A stretch of 64,000 nt of DNA, from contig JBOZIK010000001.1 in the NCBI GenBank assembly GCA_051453625.1, forward strand, positions 105,715,427-105,779,426. Direction: 5' to 3'. A model generated the notes under the pieces. That model worked only from the letters and a program-made list of their open reading frames with translations. It ran no database searches and was not told where the DNA came from. Shown one piece after another: positions 46,428-59,195 of this stretch (its first letter is position 1; every line of letters starts with the position of its first letter). Origin of the DNA: Welwitschia mirabilis. Lineage: Eukaryota; Gnetophyta; Gnetopsida; Welwitschiales. The position numbers and the translations under genes are program-made.

Positions 46428-47270
46428 AAGAAGTCCAAAATTCTTCAGATATCAGTTCTAAACAAAGATCTTTCTAGTAAGCAGTTTATTCTTATAAAGA
46501 GGAACTACTTTGACATGATAATAGGGACTATGTTTTTCCATTCCAAACTTTACGCATGGACTTGTAAAAATCCTCCACTTTATATGATATGTAGTTATAC
46601 GATACATTTTCTTGAAATTACTTATATAAAAACAAAGTACTGTTTCAAATGATCTTCTTTCTAATGATAATAAAATTTTTTATAAATGTTATAATATTTA
46701 TTTATTATTTATTTAAAATTTTTTAGGATCCATCTATATTTTTTTAATGTGATTTTACTAATTGTAACATGTTCATTATTGTAAAAATTTATTGGATTTC
46801 AGCTCTATTAAAATATTAAAAGAGCTTAATGAATACCTCTTTATTTAAAATCATTAAGTATTTGATAAAGGCCTTGTGGGGTAAACTATTTATATCTAAG
46901 CTAAACTTCATTAAGGAATTATTAAAAATAGTTTATTTTATAGAAAATCCTAATAAAGGATGAATCTAAATGCAAAATATTATTTGTTAAATTAACAATA
47001 ATGAATCAATGTAATGTTTTATGAAAAAATGTAAATTTATTATGATAACTTTTAAAAAATATAAGAAATGAATTAGTATTAGATAGAATACACTATCTTA
47101 AAGCATAAAGCATGAAAAATGTAGCCTAATGTCTTGGTTACTTAAGGTAGAAGCCGTGATGTTTTCTATAATTATGATTTTATACCATTAATTCATCATT
47201 TCTATAAGAATTTTTAAAGACTTAATAATTTTTATGAGGTCTTAGTCCATTTGATCTCCTATTATGGATT
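46428..47270. other. AT-rich stretch, no feature recognised
   Basis: Sequence between copia E and the plus-strand LINE. No motif was recognised. Confidence 0.45.
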
Positions 47271-47351
47271 TTCATATGGAGGATGATTTGATGCCTCCTC
47301 CTAGAGGTAGTGGAATAGATCATACTTCGATAGTGGATTTTTCTTTAGCTA

Positions 47352-47950
47352 ATGATGTCTTTGATTAGGTTTCTAATAACTTTGATTTATGGTTTATTTT
47401 CCTTTAATTTGTTAAATTTTTTCCCTTGTCATATTTTACTACATCTACATTTTAAGCATATTCTTTTTGATAAAGGCATGAAAATACTTTATGTACATTA
47501 TTTTAATAAGAGCTATATTCTTATTGAAGTTTTTAATATTAAAATGGTTCATAAGGTTTTAGATCTTTGTATATTTGTATTTAAATTTATGGCATTAGTT
47601 GCTTATGAATGGAAATATAATTTTAATGTACATGGTCCTTCTTATGCTTCAATTTCATGTTATATTAAATTACCAAATCTACCACTTATTTTTCAGCCCC
47701 TTGAACATGATATTGTTTACCTTATTAGAACTATTCTTCATGAGCAAGATACTTCCTTTAATGAAGTTTGAAAAAATTTCTATTTTATGGAGATTAGTTT
47801 GTAGAGTATAAGAATACTTTGACTTTGTATGTAAGGGATCATATTTTTCATTAGAAGGTAACTTATTTTAATTTTTTTAATTTTTGCATCTATTATTATT
47901 ATGATGATCATCATATTTTAAAATGTATTTTCTTTAAGTGTCATAACTAG
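47352..47950 (+). pseudogene. LINE ORF1-like remnant (DUF4283-like)
   Basis: An open frame of 139 codons (47352-47771) contains AYEWKYNFNVHGPSYASISC and YIKLPNLPLIFQPLEHDIVY. It resembles the Trp-x-Pro-x-Phe...Val-Trp-Val-x-Leu-Pro-x-Leu-Pro-Leu-x-Phe-Trp block of the DUF4283 domain in plant LINE ORF1 proteins. A Cys-x-His-like zinc-knuckle remnant (HILKCIFFKCHN) follows near 47910-47950. Such proteins bind RNA with the ORF2 product. The first 30 or so codons are hydrophobic and probably not the true start. Confidence 0.5.
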
Positions 47951-48399
47951 AGGACTATCATTAAGGCCAAAAAGTAAAGAGTTATTCTAGATGAATAACC
48001 ATAGGTCTCACACATTTTTTCTTTACCACTTATAGCACATTCTTAATGGGATCTTATGAATAAATGATATAAGATTGTTGTAGAGTGTAATCCTCCAATA
48101 TCACAAAAATTCTTAGCTCCTTATAATCCTTCTATGTTTGTATTAAAATAATCCGTAGTGGATAGTGCAGGTTTTACTCTTATAACTAGTGGAAATAGAG
48201 CTAATTAAATTTAGTCATATATTGTTTCTTTAGTTATAGTTATTTAGCAAATGTCACTAGCAATGATAAATCTAATAATCATTAGACTCTTGAAGGAATA
48301 TAAGTTAATGCATATATTTAAATGGACCTTACTAGGAAAAGCTTACCCCCATGTCATACAACATGAATATAAATTCTTCGAATGTCTAGTGCTTTATTA

Positions 48400-49180
48400 A
48401 TATGCTGTGTACTAGAGGATTCCTCTCTAGGCTTTCTTTTTCTTTAGACATTTTATTATTTTAAGAGATTAAGATTTTAGCTATATATTTTCAATTTCTT
48501 CCATGATCTATTTCATCACTCTAAAGCCTTTACTAGATAACATAATAAGGGGTAAGGTTAAGTTGCTACTTTGATTTCTTCTTATTAAATTCAACATATT
48601 ATTTATTCTAGTTTAGATCTGCAATAGAAGTCTTACTGGGTCATTCTATCTACCTCAACTTATATGTCTCTATTTATGCATCAAATCAAATGCAAGCAAG
48701 ATACCAACTTTAAAATGGTCTTGGATTACATGTTATCTTTCATCCCTTGGTTTTTTTAAGGAGATTTTAATATGGTTGAATCTTCTTTAGAAAATCTTGA
48801 TGAAAATGTTTTTCTTTGCATCCTATTAAGAGAGATACTTAAGTATAGTTCAAAAATTAGTCTCATCTCTTAGATGTAGTATATTAATGTACTTAGATAT
48901 TATAGCATCAATTTAATTAGAGTAATTTCCATGGGATAAACAAAAGATTTATAGTATCCTTAATATATTTTACTATTATACTCTTTTGTTTTAGGAACTG
49001 AATCAACCAATACAAGTTTTAAATATGGCTATTTTGTGAGATCATTTTCTTATTTAAGTTTCCATTAAATTTGAAAGTTTACCTCTAAGAGGTCAACATA
49101 CTTTATATAAGTTAGTATAAGATGATATAACTACCCTATTAAAGACTAAATTCTTAGTACATTATGGAATGTAGAGCCTA
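48400..49180 (+). pseudogene. LINE ORF2 endonuclease remnant
   Basis: VSIYASNQMQARYQL (near 48666) resembles the Val-Tyr-Ala-Pro-x-x-x-x-x-Arg block. The GDFNMVE motif (48760-48780) is the catalytic Gly-Asp-Phe-Asn box of plant L1 endonucleases. A Ser-Asn-Phe...Asn-Lys-Arg-Phe-Ile stretch near 48920-48960 resembles the Trp-Ser-Asn...Leu-Asp-Arg block. Frames shift between blocks. The enzyme would nick the target for target-primed reverse transcription. No RT follows. Confidence 0.65.
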
Positions 49181-49194
49181 GGAATTTTAGCCAC

Positions 49195-51345
49195 ATAGGC
49201 TAGATTGGCTAATGGCATTGTACTCTATGGATGATTTTTCTCTCTATGATGATTCTCTTGATAAAATAATGTGCCATTCGAAGTTAAACTTAAATCATCG
49301 TATTGATCATAATCTTAACCTTAGTTAAGAGAAAAGTTTTTTCATAGTTACCAGAGGCATTATTCTTAGCCGTATTATTTCTAAAGAATGAATAGAAGTA
49401 GATCCTACTAAGATTGATATCATTCATTCTCTTTCTACTCCTACTGCTATTAAAGATATAAGATCTTTCTTAAGATATGCTAGTTCCTATCTTCATTGTA
49501 TTCTGCGTTTTAGTTCTATTAGTAAACCTTTGATTGATTTACTTTTGAAAGATGCATCTTTTTCTTGGACACCTAAGTATGGACTTATATTTTAAAAAAT
49601 TAAATATATTTTGTCATCTTCACCTATGCTTCAATCTCCTAGTTGGTATTGTTCTTTTGAAGTTATAACTAATGCAAGTAATTTGGTGGTAGATGAAATC
49701 CTAGGTTAAACTCTTGAGCATAAATCCTTTATCATTTTCTATGCTAGTAAGACCTTGCATGACACTTGGCTTAGTTATTTCACTACTAAAAAGGAGATGT
49801 TAGCTATAATTGTTTCTCTTGAAATTTTTTTTTAACTATCTTATTAGTTATCTTCTAATTATCTTTACTGATCATGCTACTTTAAAATATATTTTAAATC
49901 AGCCCTTAACTAAACCTTGTCTTATGCTTTAGGCTTTGCTTATGTAAGAAATTGATATTATAATGAAAGATAGGTCAAGAAAGAAAAACTTAGTTGTTAA
50001 TTATTTATCTCATCTTTCTGTGCTTATTGATTCATTTGAAATTAATGAAAATTTTCCTAATAAAAATTTATTTACTGTGAATATTTTACCTTGGTATGCT
50101 AATATTACAAATTTTAGATCCTGTAGTAAAATTTCTAGTAACATGTCTTATTATGATCAAAAGAAAATTCCACCTTAACAACATAAATTTCTTTATAAAC
50201 CACCACCTGTTTTATTTAAATGTTGTAATGATTAGGTCTTTCAAAGGTATATATCTGAGAATGAAATGATTAGTATACTAGAATTTTGTCATAATGGTAT
50301 TTGTAGTGTTTATTTTAATGGGAAGAAAACTACATTTAAAGCTTTAAATATGGGCTTCTTTTAGCTTACTCTTTTTAGAGATGCTCATGAATTTTGTAAA
50401 TCATGTGATAAATGCCAAGAATGGGCAGCATTAGCAGGAGAAACAAAATGCCTCTTAAACCCATCATTCCTTGTAAATCTTTTGATATTTGGGGTATTGA
50501 TTTTATTGGACCATTTTCAGCCTTTTTGGGTAATGTTTATATTTTTGTTTTGTGGATTATATTTTTAAATGGATAGAAGCCAAAGCTTGTAAAGATTGTA
50601 ATGCTAAGACTATTGGTAGATTACTTAAATATAATGTTTTATCCCATTTTAATCATCCTAAAGTAATCATTAATGATCAAGGAATCTATTTTTGCAATAA
50701 AATATTTAGAAACCTTATCCTCAAATGTGATATTACCCATAAAGTAGCTACTGCATATCATCCTTAAACTAATGGTCAAGCTAAAGTAAGTAACCATGAG
50801 CTTATTAGAATTCTCCAAAAACTAGTTAGTGCTGATAGAAAAGATTGACCATTAAAATTGTCTAATGCATTATGGCCTTATAGTATAACTTTTAAAACTC
50901 CTATTAGAATGACTCCTTTTAAATTCATTTATAATAAACAATGTTTTCTTCCTATTGAGATAGAATAGCAAGATTTTGATGATATTCCTATACTTAATCT
51001 TGATTTTGAAAAATGTACTAAACATAGATTAGATCAATTAAATGAATTAGATGAAATAATATTGAGTGCTTATAATAATCAAGTTCTTACCAAAAAATGA
51101 ATGAAATATTATCATGAATGGATCATTCTTAGGAAAAAATTTCATGTAGGTGATAAAGTTTTGGTTTTTAATTCTCATTTTCATTTATTTCATACACAAT
51201 TAAAATGTAAATGGGAAGGTCCCTTTGTTGTTATTAATGTTTTTTCTTAGGAACAATTGAGATTTAAAATCCTAAAACTTGTCATGCTCAGTGTCTAAAT
51301 GGATTTAAACTCAACTTATTTAATGATTAAAATTTAAATATGATT
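49195..51345 (+). pseudogene. pol remnant (RT end, RNase H, integrase), Athila type
   Basis: It opens at the RT catalytic region with ALYSMDDFSLYDDSLDKI (49213-49270), where the FMDD box reads SMDD. It continues with HSLSTPTAIKDIRSFLRY, YASKTLHDTWLSYFTTKK (RNase H) and LVVNYLSHLS. The integrase zinc domain (CHNGICSVYF ... CKSCDKCQ) lies near 50285-50420. The core has GIDFIGPF (near 50495) and IINDQGIYFCNK (near 50675), then GQAKVSNHE, where the catalytic Glu is Lys (50783-50785). The C-terminal block WEGPFVVINVF is near 51210. Long parts stay open (71 codons at 49963-50178 and 50552-50767). Stops replace Trp and Gln (for example 49931, 50362, 50765). Confidence 0.85.
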
Positions 51346-52085
51346 GAGATCTATTTTGATTCATCTCTTGGATGTAAATGTGATAAAATATAAAAAAAAT
51401 CAAAATATGGAAAAATTTATTTTTTTCATTTCTTTATTTTTCTTAAAACTTCAAAAAATACAGGTATTTTTGTATGATGAATGAGAGCTATGGGTCTCAT
51501 ATAATCACATTTAAAAGAAATACAAGTTTTGGGGAGGATCTATTTCTGTTTGGTTTCTAAAAAGTATTAACTCAAAAATATTTTTAGATTTTGTTTTTTA
51601 TTTTCCCTTTTTATTTTCTTTGTTAATAAATTATGACCAAGATGTACATTTTTTCATCCAAAATCTTGTTTTTTATCCAAGTTGAAGGTGTAACTAGTCG
51701 TTACCAAGGTTTTAGAGTATCTCTAAATCTAATTTTATGATTATTTTCTCATTTTTTAGACTTATGCTACTCATTTTCTATAAATCCATGTTAATTTTGA
51801 GTAAATCATGCAACAATGGCACTGTAATGCCAAAAACATACTATTCACAGTGTTGCAACACCACTTTTCAGAATGGTGCATGTCTTTCTCATTAAAAAAA
51901 CCTTCTTGTTGGCTTTAGAACCTAATTTGTGCATCCTTGTTCACATGAATTGAGCTAGGATCTACATGATGCTTTTAAAGTTAGGTAGTGAAGCTCTTCC
52001 AGAATAGTAGTGAATCCTATTTCAGCTTTTTCTCTTATCTTTTCCTTAGCCTTATACTTATTTTTGATTTTTCATGTTATAATTT
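51346..52085 (+). other. Post-pol region of the Athila remnant
   Basis: No coding match. A purine-rich motif (acaagttttggggaggatc, 51522-51540) resembles the internal polypurine tract seen after pol in Athila elements. A repeat-like stretch near 51807-51880 (atggcactgtaatgcc, agtgttgcaacaccac) may form inverted repeats. Confidence 0.5.
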
Positions 52086-52089
52086 TATT

Positions 52090-53110
52090 GATGAAGTTAT
52101 CTACTGTATGCTCTTAATTTCCTTTTCTTCCAAAAATTAAGAATTAGTTAAGGATTTGGTAGGGGATTAACTAGTTAATATAGATGATGTCTTATATCCT
52201 AATGATACTATATCCATATTTTTTTAAAATCTCTAGTTTAATGAAGATGAAAATATAAGGTAGCCTAATATAGATGATATTACTATTAATTGATCCTTTA
52301 GAGCTTTAGCTAATGCATTAGAAATATCTTACTACACTAATGACTAGAAAATGATGGACCCACATGTTCTTTGAACATGGTATTACCTATTTTATATGAT
52401 CTTAATCTGAATTCTAGTCTTTATGCTAATGGTTTTTCTGTTAATCATCTTAGGCCATCTGATTTACCTCTTATACATTACATTATGTCTAATATCCTAA
52501 GTACTTCTCATACATATTGTGCATTTTCTAATGTCTTAAGAATCCTTTAGCTATTTAGATAAGGATTTGCTCCTTATGTTCATTATCTTATCCTCATCCA
52601 TGTTTGCCATGCATGTTTTTCTTAGCATTCTATTACTGTTTCTTCACCATTTATCATTTGAAAAGTAATTACCCCTTAATACCCCAAGTTTCATGGAATT
52701 GTTTGTATTAGATATCCTTCCCATTTTTGTACTGATCTTAGACAACTTTAGGAGGTAGAGAAATCTTATGAGCATGAGCAAGAGTGGTAGTAGTAACCAT
52801 TTCCTAGACCTCAGCTTGAGTAGCATGGTACTCCTTTAGCTAGGATTGATTACCACTTAGATAGAATAAATCATGAGATGCAAAGGCATTCTTGATCTAT
52901 TCACAGCTTGACATCTACATTTTGTTCTATGACTCAATTCTTCTCACAAGGGCATGAATAGAGATAACATCACGATGCAGTTTGATGTGGATTTCAGCAT
53001 TTAACCATCATTGTTAAATGTAAGTATTATGATGGAGATGGCAGTGGATATCCTTCTCCTCATTACTATCCTACTCCTTATCTTAGTTACATTTGTCTAG
53101 ATTTAAATAT
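52090..53110 (+). pseudogene. Extra ORF in env position of Athila remnant (putative plant transposon protein-like)
   Basis: The plus-strand translation near 52490-52740 shows a block starting ILSTSHTYCAFSNVLRIL and FAPYVHYLILIHVCHACF, like the second half of the plant gypsy-associated 'putative transposon protein' domain. It is followed by a Gln/Glu-rich stretch (EVEKSYEHEQEW), and ARIDYHLDRINHEMQRHS near 52830-52890, which looks like a coiled coil. Stops sit at Gln and Trp positions. The position after pol is the same as in element A. Function is unknown, and the family match is by eye only. Confidence 0.45.
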
Positions 53111-56100
53111 TTCTTATTCTTTACTCCTCTCTTTATTAGTGTATTATATGTATGTAATACTTTATCAGTTTCTATATAATAGTGTATTTCATGTATGAGA
53201 TCTATTAGATTCATTTTCTTATGAAACACTTCACATTTTTTTTTAAATGATGGAATCAAACTTAATAAAATTTTAGCCTTAATTTTTCTTAAATAAAATA
53301 TTAAAGTTTATAATATGTTTACATTTATTAATTATCTCGTATGACATATATACATTATCATGCTTTCATTATTATTGGTACTGTTGCTTTATATGTTTTA
53401 TTATTCATAAGACTAGCATTTAGATCCATAATCATCCACTTAAGCTATATTTATCTTAATGATTAGTTTACAAGGACTGGTAAATGATGTAATTCCTCAC
53501 CATCAGCTAAAATGTCATTAGATATTTTGGTTATAGGTCTAATACCATTTCCTATGGATAAAAATCTTAATTATCAGTAAGCTTTATTTCTCTTATCATC
53601 ATTACTTGCATGAGATGTATAAGGAAACTAGTTAAGCAGTGTGATAAAGCATGATTTTTAAATAAAATAAGATATTAATAGTTAATATTTTTCATTACTT
53701 TTTAAACCTTGATACTACATTTAGAGGTTTTTTGCACTTTTTAGATGACAGATACCTAGGACATTCAATGTGCTCAAAATAATGCATAATGATCTAGTTC
53801 AAGTATCTTCATGATGGTTGTAATTAGGAGATCAAAATTGAGGGCAAAAATGAAGATCATAGATGACTACTTCAACATAAAAGCTCTATAGATGATTCAT
53901 AGTCCCTTTAACATCCTCATATATCATTCTCTTTTTGATGTGATAATTTTGACTCACTCTGAGACTTAGTGCATCCTATTAGATGACATTAGAGCCTTTT
54001 AGAACATTAATAACTTGAAACTTTACATGGCAAGAACCATAATATATTTATTTCTAGCTATTTAGAGTTAATATTGACAAATTCATTTATTGTAAGCCTT
54101 AAAGAATAAAATAAAATTAATTTTTATTTTTGGATTTTTAGTAGTTATGTATGAAACTACCTATGGTGCTATAGTGCTAATTCTAAGAGTAAAATGATGC
54201 TATAATGCCATGTGAAATATTTGCATATTGAGACATGAATCACATGTGAATTAGTAGTGGTTTTGATAACTCCTTAGCCTATAATCAATCCTAGAGTGCT
54301 TGTAAAGACCCCCTTCAGTATTCATACCAACATCACATTATTATCATCTCATTACTATACCATTTTTTTACCAAATTTTCTAGTCTCAAGCATGAAAGGT
54401 GACTTTGTATCCATTTTCTCTCTTTTATTTTTCATTTTCAAGTTTATCTTCTATCTATACCAACTTTGGAAACTTTCTACGTTCTTCATTCACAATTTTT
54501 TCTATTAAAAATTCCATTTTCAGACTTCTAAACCCTCTCATATCCCATTTCTCATATCCCATTTTCTCTCATTTCCATTCATTCGAAGGGCATTGGAGGG
54601 GTGGCGAAGTGCACATGATCATGGGATGCAGAAGGAGGAGGAAGCATTAAATCTTGTTAGAAATTGAATGGAGGACTAATATAAAGGGATATGCATTCTT
54701 TTAAAATCAATAATTATTCCTTCCTTTAGGTTTTTCATGCTTTTAATCACTTGATTTATGCATGTTTAATCATGATTTTCATTTAATGTAATTAGACTTT
54801 TTTTAGCTTGCAGCATAAATAGTACTAATTAGATTATAGAAAAATTAGTACCTTTCATATAAATTTGAGTTTTTTTTGTATGTTTGGTGACTTTTTATCA
54901 AACTAACTCATGTGTTTTATTTTTTTCCTCTCTTCTTTCCTCCATTATTTTTATTTTCTAGTACATTTTTCATGATTTCACTTTTCTTCTAAAGTAATTG
55001 ATGTTGAATTTCTATTATCTCCTCTACAATATAAGTAGAATGGTTTAAAAATATGTGATTTATGGCTTACAAAAACTAAGATTAATATTTTTTTCAAGAA
55101 TTCTTCTCTCTTCTTTCTCCTTTTTCAAAATCAAAGTAGAATAGTTAATTTTAGAGCATGTTTCAACCATAATATTTTATCTAAAACTCCTATGGTTTTG
55201 AAGTTTTATTTGTATATTCCTCTCATAGTTTAGAAAATTTCTTTTTTAAAGTAAAAGAATCCAAATTTAGACTCTAAAACCTCATGTTTGGCCATTTTTA
55301 GCCTTAGTTGAAGTTTTACTTAAATAAATTTTTGAACTATAAGATCCTTTTTTTTTATTTTGCATAGTAATTTTCTCAGTCATTTTTAATGTTTTTTTAG
55401 CAAATCAAGATTCTATCTTGCATTATGTTTTGAGTACATTTATAAATATGAAATCCATTTTTTCTCATGTTTATAGTTTGCTTAATATTCTTGGTCAAAG
55501 TAGGATTGACTATTATTTTATGCAGTCTTTCTAGATGAACTATTTTTATTAGTTGCAATTTATTCTACTTAATCTTCAAAATTTAGTTTTAGAAACTTAT
55601 TTTGTGGAATATTCTAAGTATTTTGATAGTTTTAAAATTTTCTATCTCTCTCTTTTTCTCTTTTTTCTTCATTTCTTTTCTTTTTATTGGTCAAAAGGAC
55701 TTGAAATTAACTAGGGTTACTTTGATTTAATGAACATTCCTATGCTATTTTTTTAATCCATTACCTATTGATTTGAATCCTGATTATAATGTTTTAGTGC
55801 TTTTTAAATTCATTTTATGCTTAGTAAATAGTTATCTCTTATGTTAAATATATTGTAATTTAGTGAAAATCTTGTTATTATTAAACAATTTGCCTAATCA
55901 ATCTAAAAAATCTAGATTTACAATTGTTATATTTTGATTTTAAAATGATGTTATTTTATATACAATGGGATATTATGTTAAAATTACTTAATTACATCCA
56001 TCTAATATAAATTAAAGAATTCAAATTTTAAAGAAATATTATTTCTACGTATAAAAATGACTTAGGTAAATTTGACTATTTAAACTCCTTCACTTATTCA

Positions 56101-56600
56101 TGTGAATTATAAATGATCTTTAGAATCTTCTAAATGTTTATAAAAGATTTCTTATTCTTACTTTATTACATTTTTTTCATGTCTTTTTTAATTATGCTTT
56201 TATACATGTAATTTTTCATAATTATTTTATGTCATGTGTGTTAAGTTAGTTTTGTATCACTTAAGAGAAATAGTTATTTTATCATATGAAGTGACAATTT
56301 GATAAGGCAATTTTACTATTTTCATATGAATTCATGTGAAGTGTTCTATCGGTTTAATACTCATGTCTTGCACTATATTTGCAATTTAAGGTAGGAGAGT
56401 TCTTTGTAATATAATTTAAACTTTTTATACTTAAGTTTCTTTTCCTAAGTTGAATTATCATGTTAAGTACACATTTATTTTTATAAAGGCTTTGAGTGTG
56501 ATCTACTCATTTTAAAAATTGAGTTTTTACTTCATTCATTTTGCTACTTTAAAATTATTCTATCTACTTCATTCAAATTTTCTTTTTCTATGCCTTTTAC
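53111..56600. other. AT-rich stretch, possibly LTR-derived, unrecognised
   Basis: Likely the 3' untranslated region and perhaps an LTR of the Athila remnant, but no matching LTR was found in the window. Open frames at 54296-54508 and 54399-54650 are hydrophobic and AT-biased and resemble nothing known. A short G-rich patch (cattggaggggtggcgaag, near 54590) and pyrimidine-rich runs (about 55640-55690) are the only notable spots. Confidence 0.4.
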
Positions 56601-57089
56601 ATATTTCATCTTTTTTTTTTTTGAAAAAAGTAAATACATTAAACTAGAAAATGTACATCGGGAGGCGATAATGTTCTAGCTTGACAGGAAGATTAAACAG
56701 TTTGGGAAAACATGGAAAGCATTTTTCTAAATGTTTAGGAGTGATGAGAAATTAAAAAGAAAAAAAAAGGGGCAAAACCTCCCCTGAGGAGATAAATTTA
56801 AAATAGAAAACTGCCTGTTTAGAAGAGTAAAAAGCATAGAATTACTGACAAACTAGGGGTGAAACTACCCTAAGCTACTAGAAGTTATAAAAAAACTAAA
56901 TTTGAAAAGAGAAAGACCTAGATAGAAGAGGATTAGTATCCTCTACAGAATGGAAAAATATTGCCATGATTATGTTCAAGTAAAAAACAACCCATGTCAT
57001 TAGAGAGCATCTAAAAGCTTAATTTACCTCTTTAAATTATTTAGCACCTGTTAGATTTTTATGTAGATGCAGTCTGAGGGCTTTTTTTT

Positions 57090-58140
57090 TTTTTATAGCT
57101 AAACTTCAAGGCTTGGGAGAGGGCTCTATGAGAGAGTCTTAAAGTGACAAAGAGGTATCTCTTTAGTCCTTGGATTGTTGCTAGCCTAACTTCCCATTGA
57201 GTAGCATTTATATCAATGTCCTCTTAAGGATGAGGCTGAACTTCTATTGAAGAAGAGTCTAAGGTTGAGTTCTAGGTAGGCTGAGGCTCCTTTCTAGTTG
57301 AGAGGAGGTCTGGTCATGTCTTCCTTACTCTTAGGAGGTGGTGGATTGATGTTTCTAAATTAGCTCCTAAGCTATCTTGTGGGTAGGCTCCTGAGCTATC
57401 TCTTATTGGGTTGAGGGTGTGAACATCTCCTCTGTATGATTTAGGGTTGAATTTATCCCTTGACTAGGGCTACAATGTGTAGCAGTTCCCTTAGAATAAT
57501 GTTCCTTCCGTGGTAGCTCTTCTCTTGGGAGCTCTCCTTTAGGGAGTATGATGTGGGTGTCATCGAGGAGGAGGAGAAGGGGCCTCTCTGGCCCTGATTT
57601 TATGAGCTAATCTCCACAGAGCCAGAACTAATCTAGAGTATCTTCAGAAGTCTTTCCTTTAAAGTGCTTGAACAAAAAGAAATGGTAAGTTCACTTGTTG
57701 TCCTAGGTCTAGGGCTTTGAGAAAAGCAAAGTGAATTCCTGATAGCTTAGAGCAGTTCCCAAACTAAATGAAATATTGGTCGACTAGCTCTACACCTAAT
57801 TCCCATGAAGGCAGTAGAGCCTTTCTGCTAATGTACCCACTTGGTAACTTAAGAATCCCGCCAGGGAAGAAGTAAAGTATTTCATGTTATCCTCAGCTAC
57901 TAAAAAGAATACATTTTCCATCTATAAGGATCTCAAAAAGCTTGGAAAGGGAATATTCAGTTATCTTGATAGGGATTCTTCTGTAAGTTATGTGGACTCC
58001 TCTCCATTGTCTATGAAAGGGGGTAATAATAGCTCCTTGATCTCTTCCAAGCTTACGCAGGAGGATTTTCCATCTCATAGCCTGCACTTTTTCCCATAAG
58101 GTAGGGCATCATTCAAAGAGGCCAAGGTTAGAAGGCTTGA
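57090..58140 (-). other. G+C-richer unrecognised segment within the LINE region
   Basis: On the minus strand an open frame of 64 codons (57893-58087) reads MQAMRWKILLRKLGRDQGAI and so on. Further left come GVELVDQYFI, LDLGQQVNLPFLFVQAL and a Pro/Glu/Thr-rich stretch (LPREELPRKEHYSKGTATH). It lies 3' of the RT part, where L1 elements do not normally have a further ORF. It may be a LINE ORF1-like piece from another copy or a captured fragment. I do not recognise it. Confidence 0.4.
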
Positions 58141-58821
58141 TGATAGATGTAGCTCCCATTGTAAGTTTTATTTAAAAATAATAGCATTTAATGCTCCTTA
58201 TAGTATTTATAGGAAAACGTAAAGGGGCATTATTAAAAATTAGATGATTTATGATTCCTCAAATTTGCTAATACATCAAACGAATCCCATCCGTTAATTA
58301 TGTGTTAGAGACATTGCAGGTCTGGTAGTACTTCTTCATAATGGAAATGCTTTACTCTAAGTGCATTGATGGAATAGATGCTGTGTTGTTTTAAGACTTG
58401 ATTGACAAATAGGATAGTTTGTTTCCACTTTAAACCCTTTCTTAAGTAATCAATCTCTAGTTAGAACTCTATGGTGCTATTGTAACCAACAAAAAAACTT
58501 TAATTTTTTATAGAATTTCACCCTTTCAGTATTTCTTGTATGAGTCATTTTTCCCATAATTTTTTAATAGAATTTATTTGGTAAAATTAGACTAACAGAT
58601 GTTTAATTCTAGAAGTTGTTATTGAGCTTTATTGAGGTGCTTCCTTAGGTAGAACTCTTCATGATTAGTACTCCAATTTTTGTATTTGTAATTGATCAAG
58701 TTACACTAAGGTTATCCTCCTTTATGCAGTCTTTTTAAGATCCTGTGAGCTCTAGCAAGGATGTCGTTCTCAGGTTTCTAAATTTTCCATCCTCTTGATT
58801 TTCTTGGAAGGGTTATAGTCT

Positions 58822-58857
58822 NNNNNNNNNNNNNNNNNNNNNNNNNNNNNNNNNNNN
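58822..58857. other. Assembly gap, 36 N
   Basis: A short run of 36 undetermined bases within the LINE. Confidence 0.98.
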
Positions 58858-59095
58858 CTCTTGACCAAATGAATGCCTTTAAGATTCTATTGATTTTTTG
58901 AATAATATTCTTAGAAAAAGGGGCGATAATGAAAATTATATAATGAAAAGAAGAGATTAAGCAAGAGTTTGTGAGGATGATCTTTACTTTGGGTGAGAGA
59001 AAATTGTTCTATCATGAGTTGCACCAACTTTGAATAGACTTAAGGATGTAATTCTAGGTAAGGGTCTTATGGCAGTTTCCAAGTGGAATTCCCAA

Positions 59096-59195
59096 NNNNN
59101 NNNNNNNNNNNNNNNNNNNNNNNNNNNNNNNNNNNNNNNNNNNNNNNNNNNNNNNNNNNNNNNNNNNNNNNNNNNNNNNNNNNNNNNNNNNNNNN
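59096..59195. other. Assembly gap, 100 N, with duplicated flanks
   Basis: The 60 bases before the gap (59036-59095) and the 60 bases after it (59196-59255) are identical except for one base. This is the mark of two overlapping contigs joined with a placeholder gap. Confidence 0.95.

Larger units (their letters stand above)
47271..49180 (+). mobile_element. L1-type LINE fragment, plus strand, lacking its 3' half
   Basis: An ORF1 remnant (DUF4283-like and Cys/His-rich) is followed by an ORF2 endonuclease remnant, in normal LINE order. The sequence then changes to Athila pol at about 49180-49200 with no RT, zinc finger or poly(A). LINE copies usually lose the 5' end, so loss of the 3' half implies a later deletion or recombination. 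Confidence 0.6.

Noticed and set aside
54296-54650. Two overlapping hydrophobic open frames as a membrane protein gene
   Set aside because: T-rich composition explains the hydrophobicity; no start context or homology was recognised.
57884-58099. 71-codon plus-strand open frame
   Set aside because: It overlaps the minus-strand frame of the same segment and has no recognisable motif.
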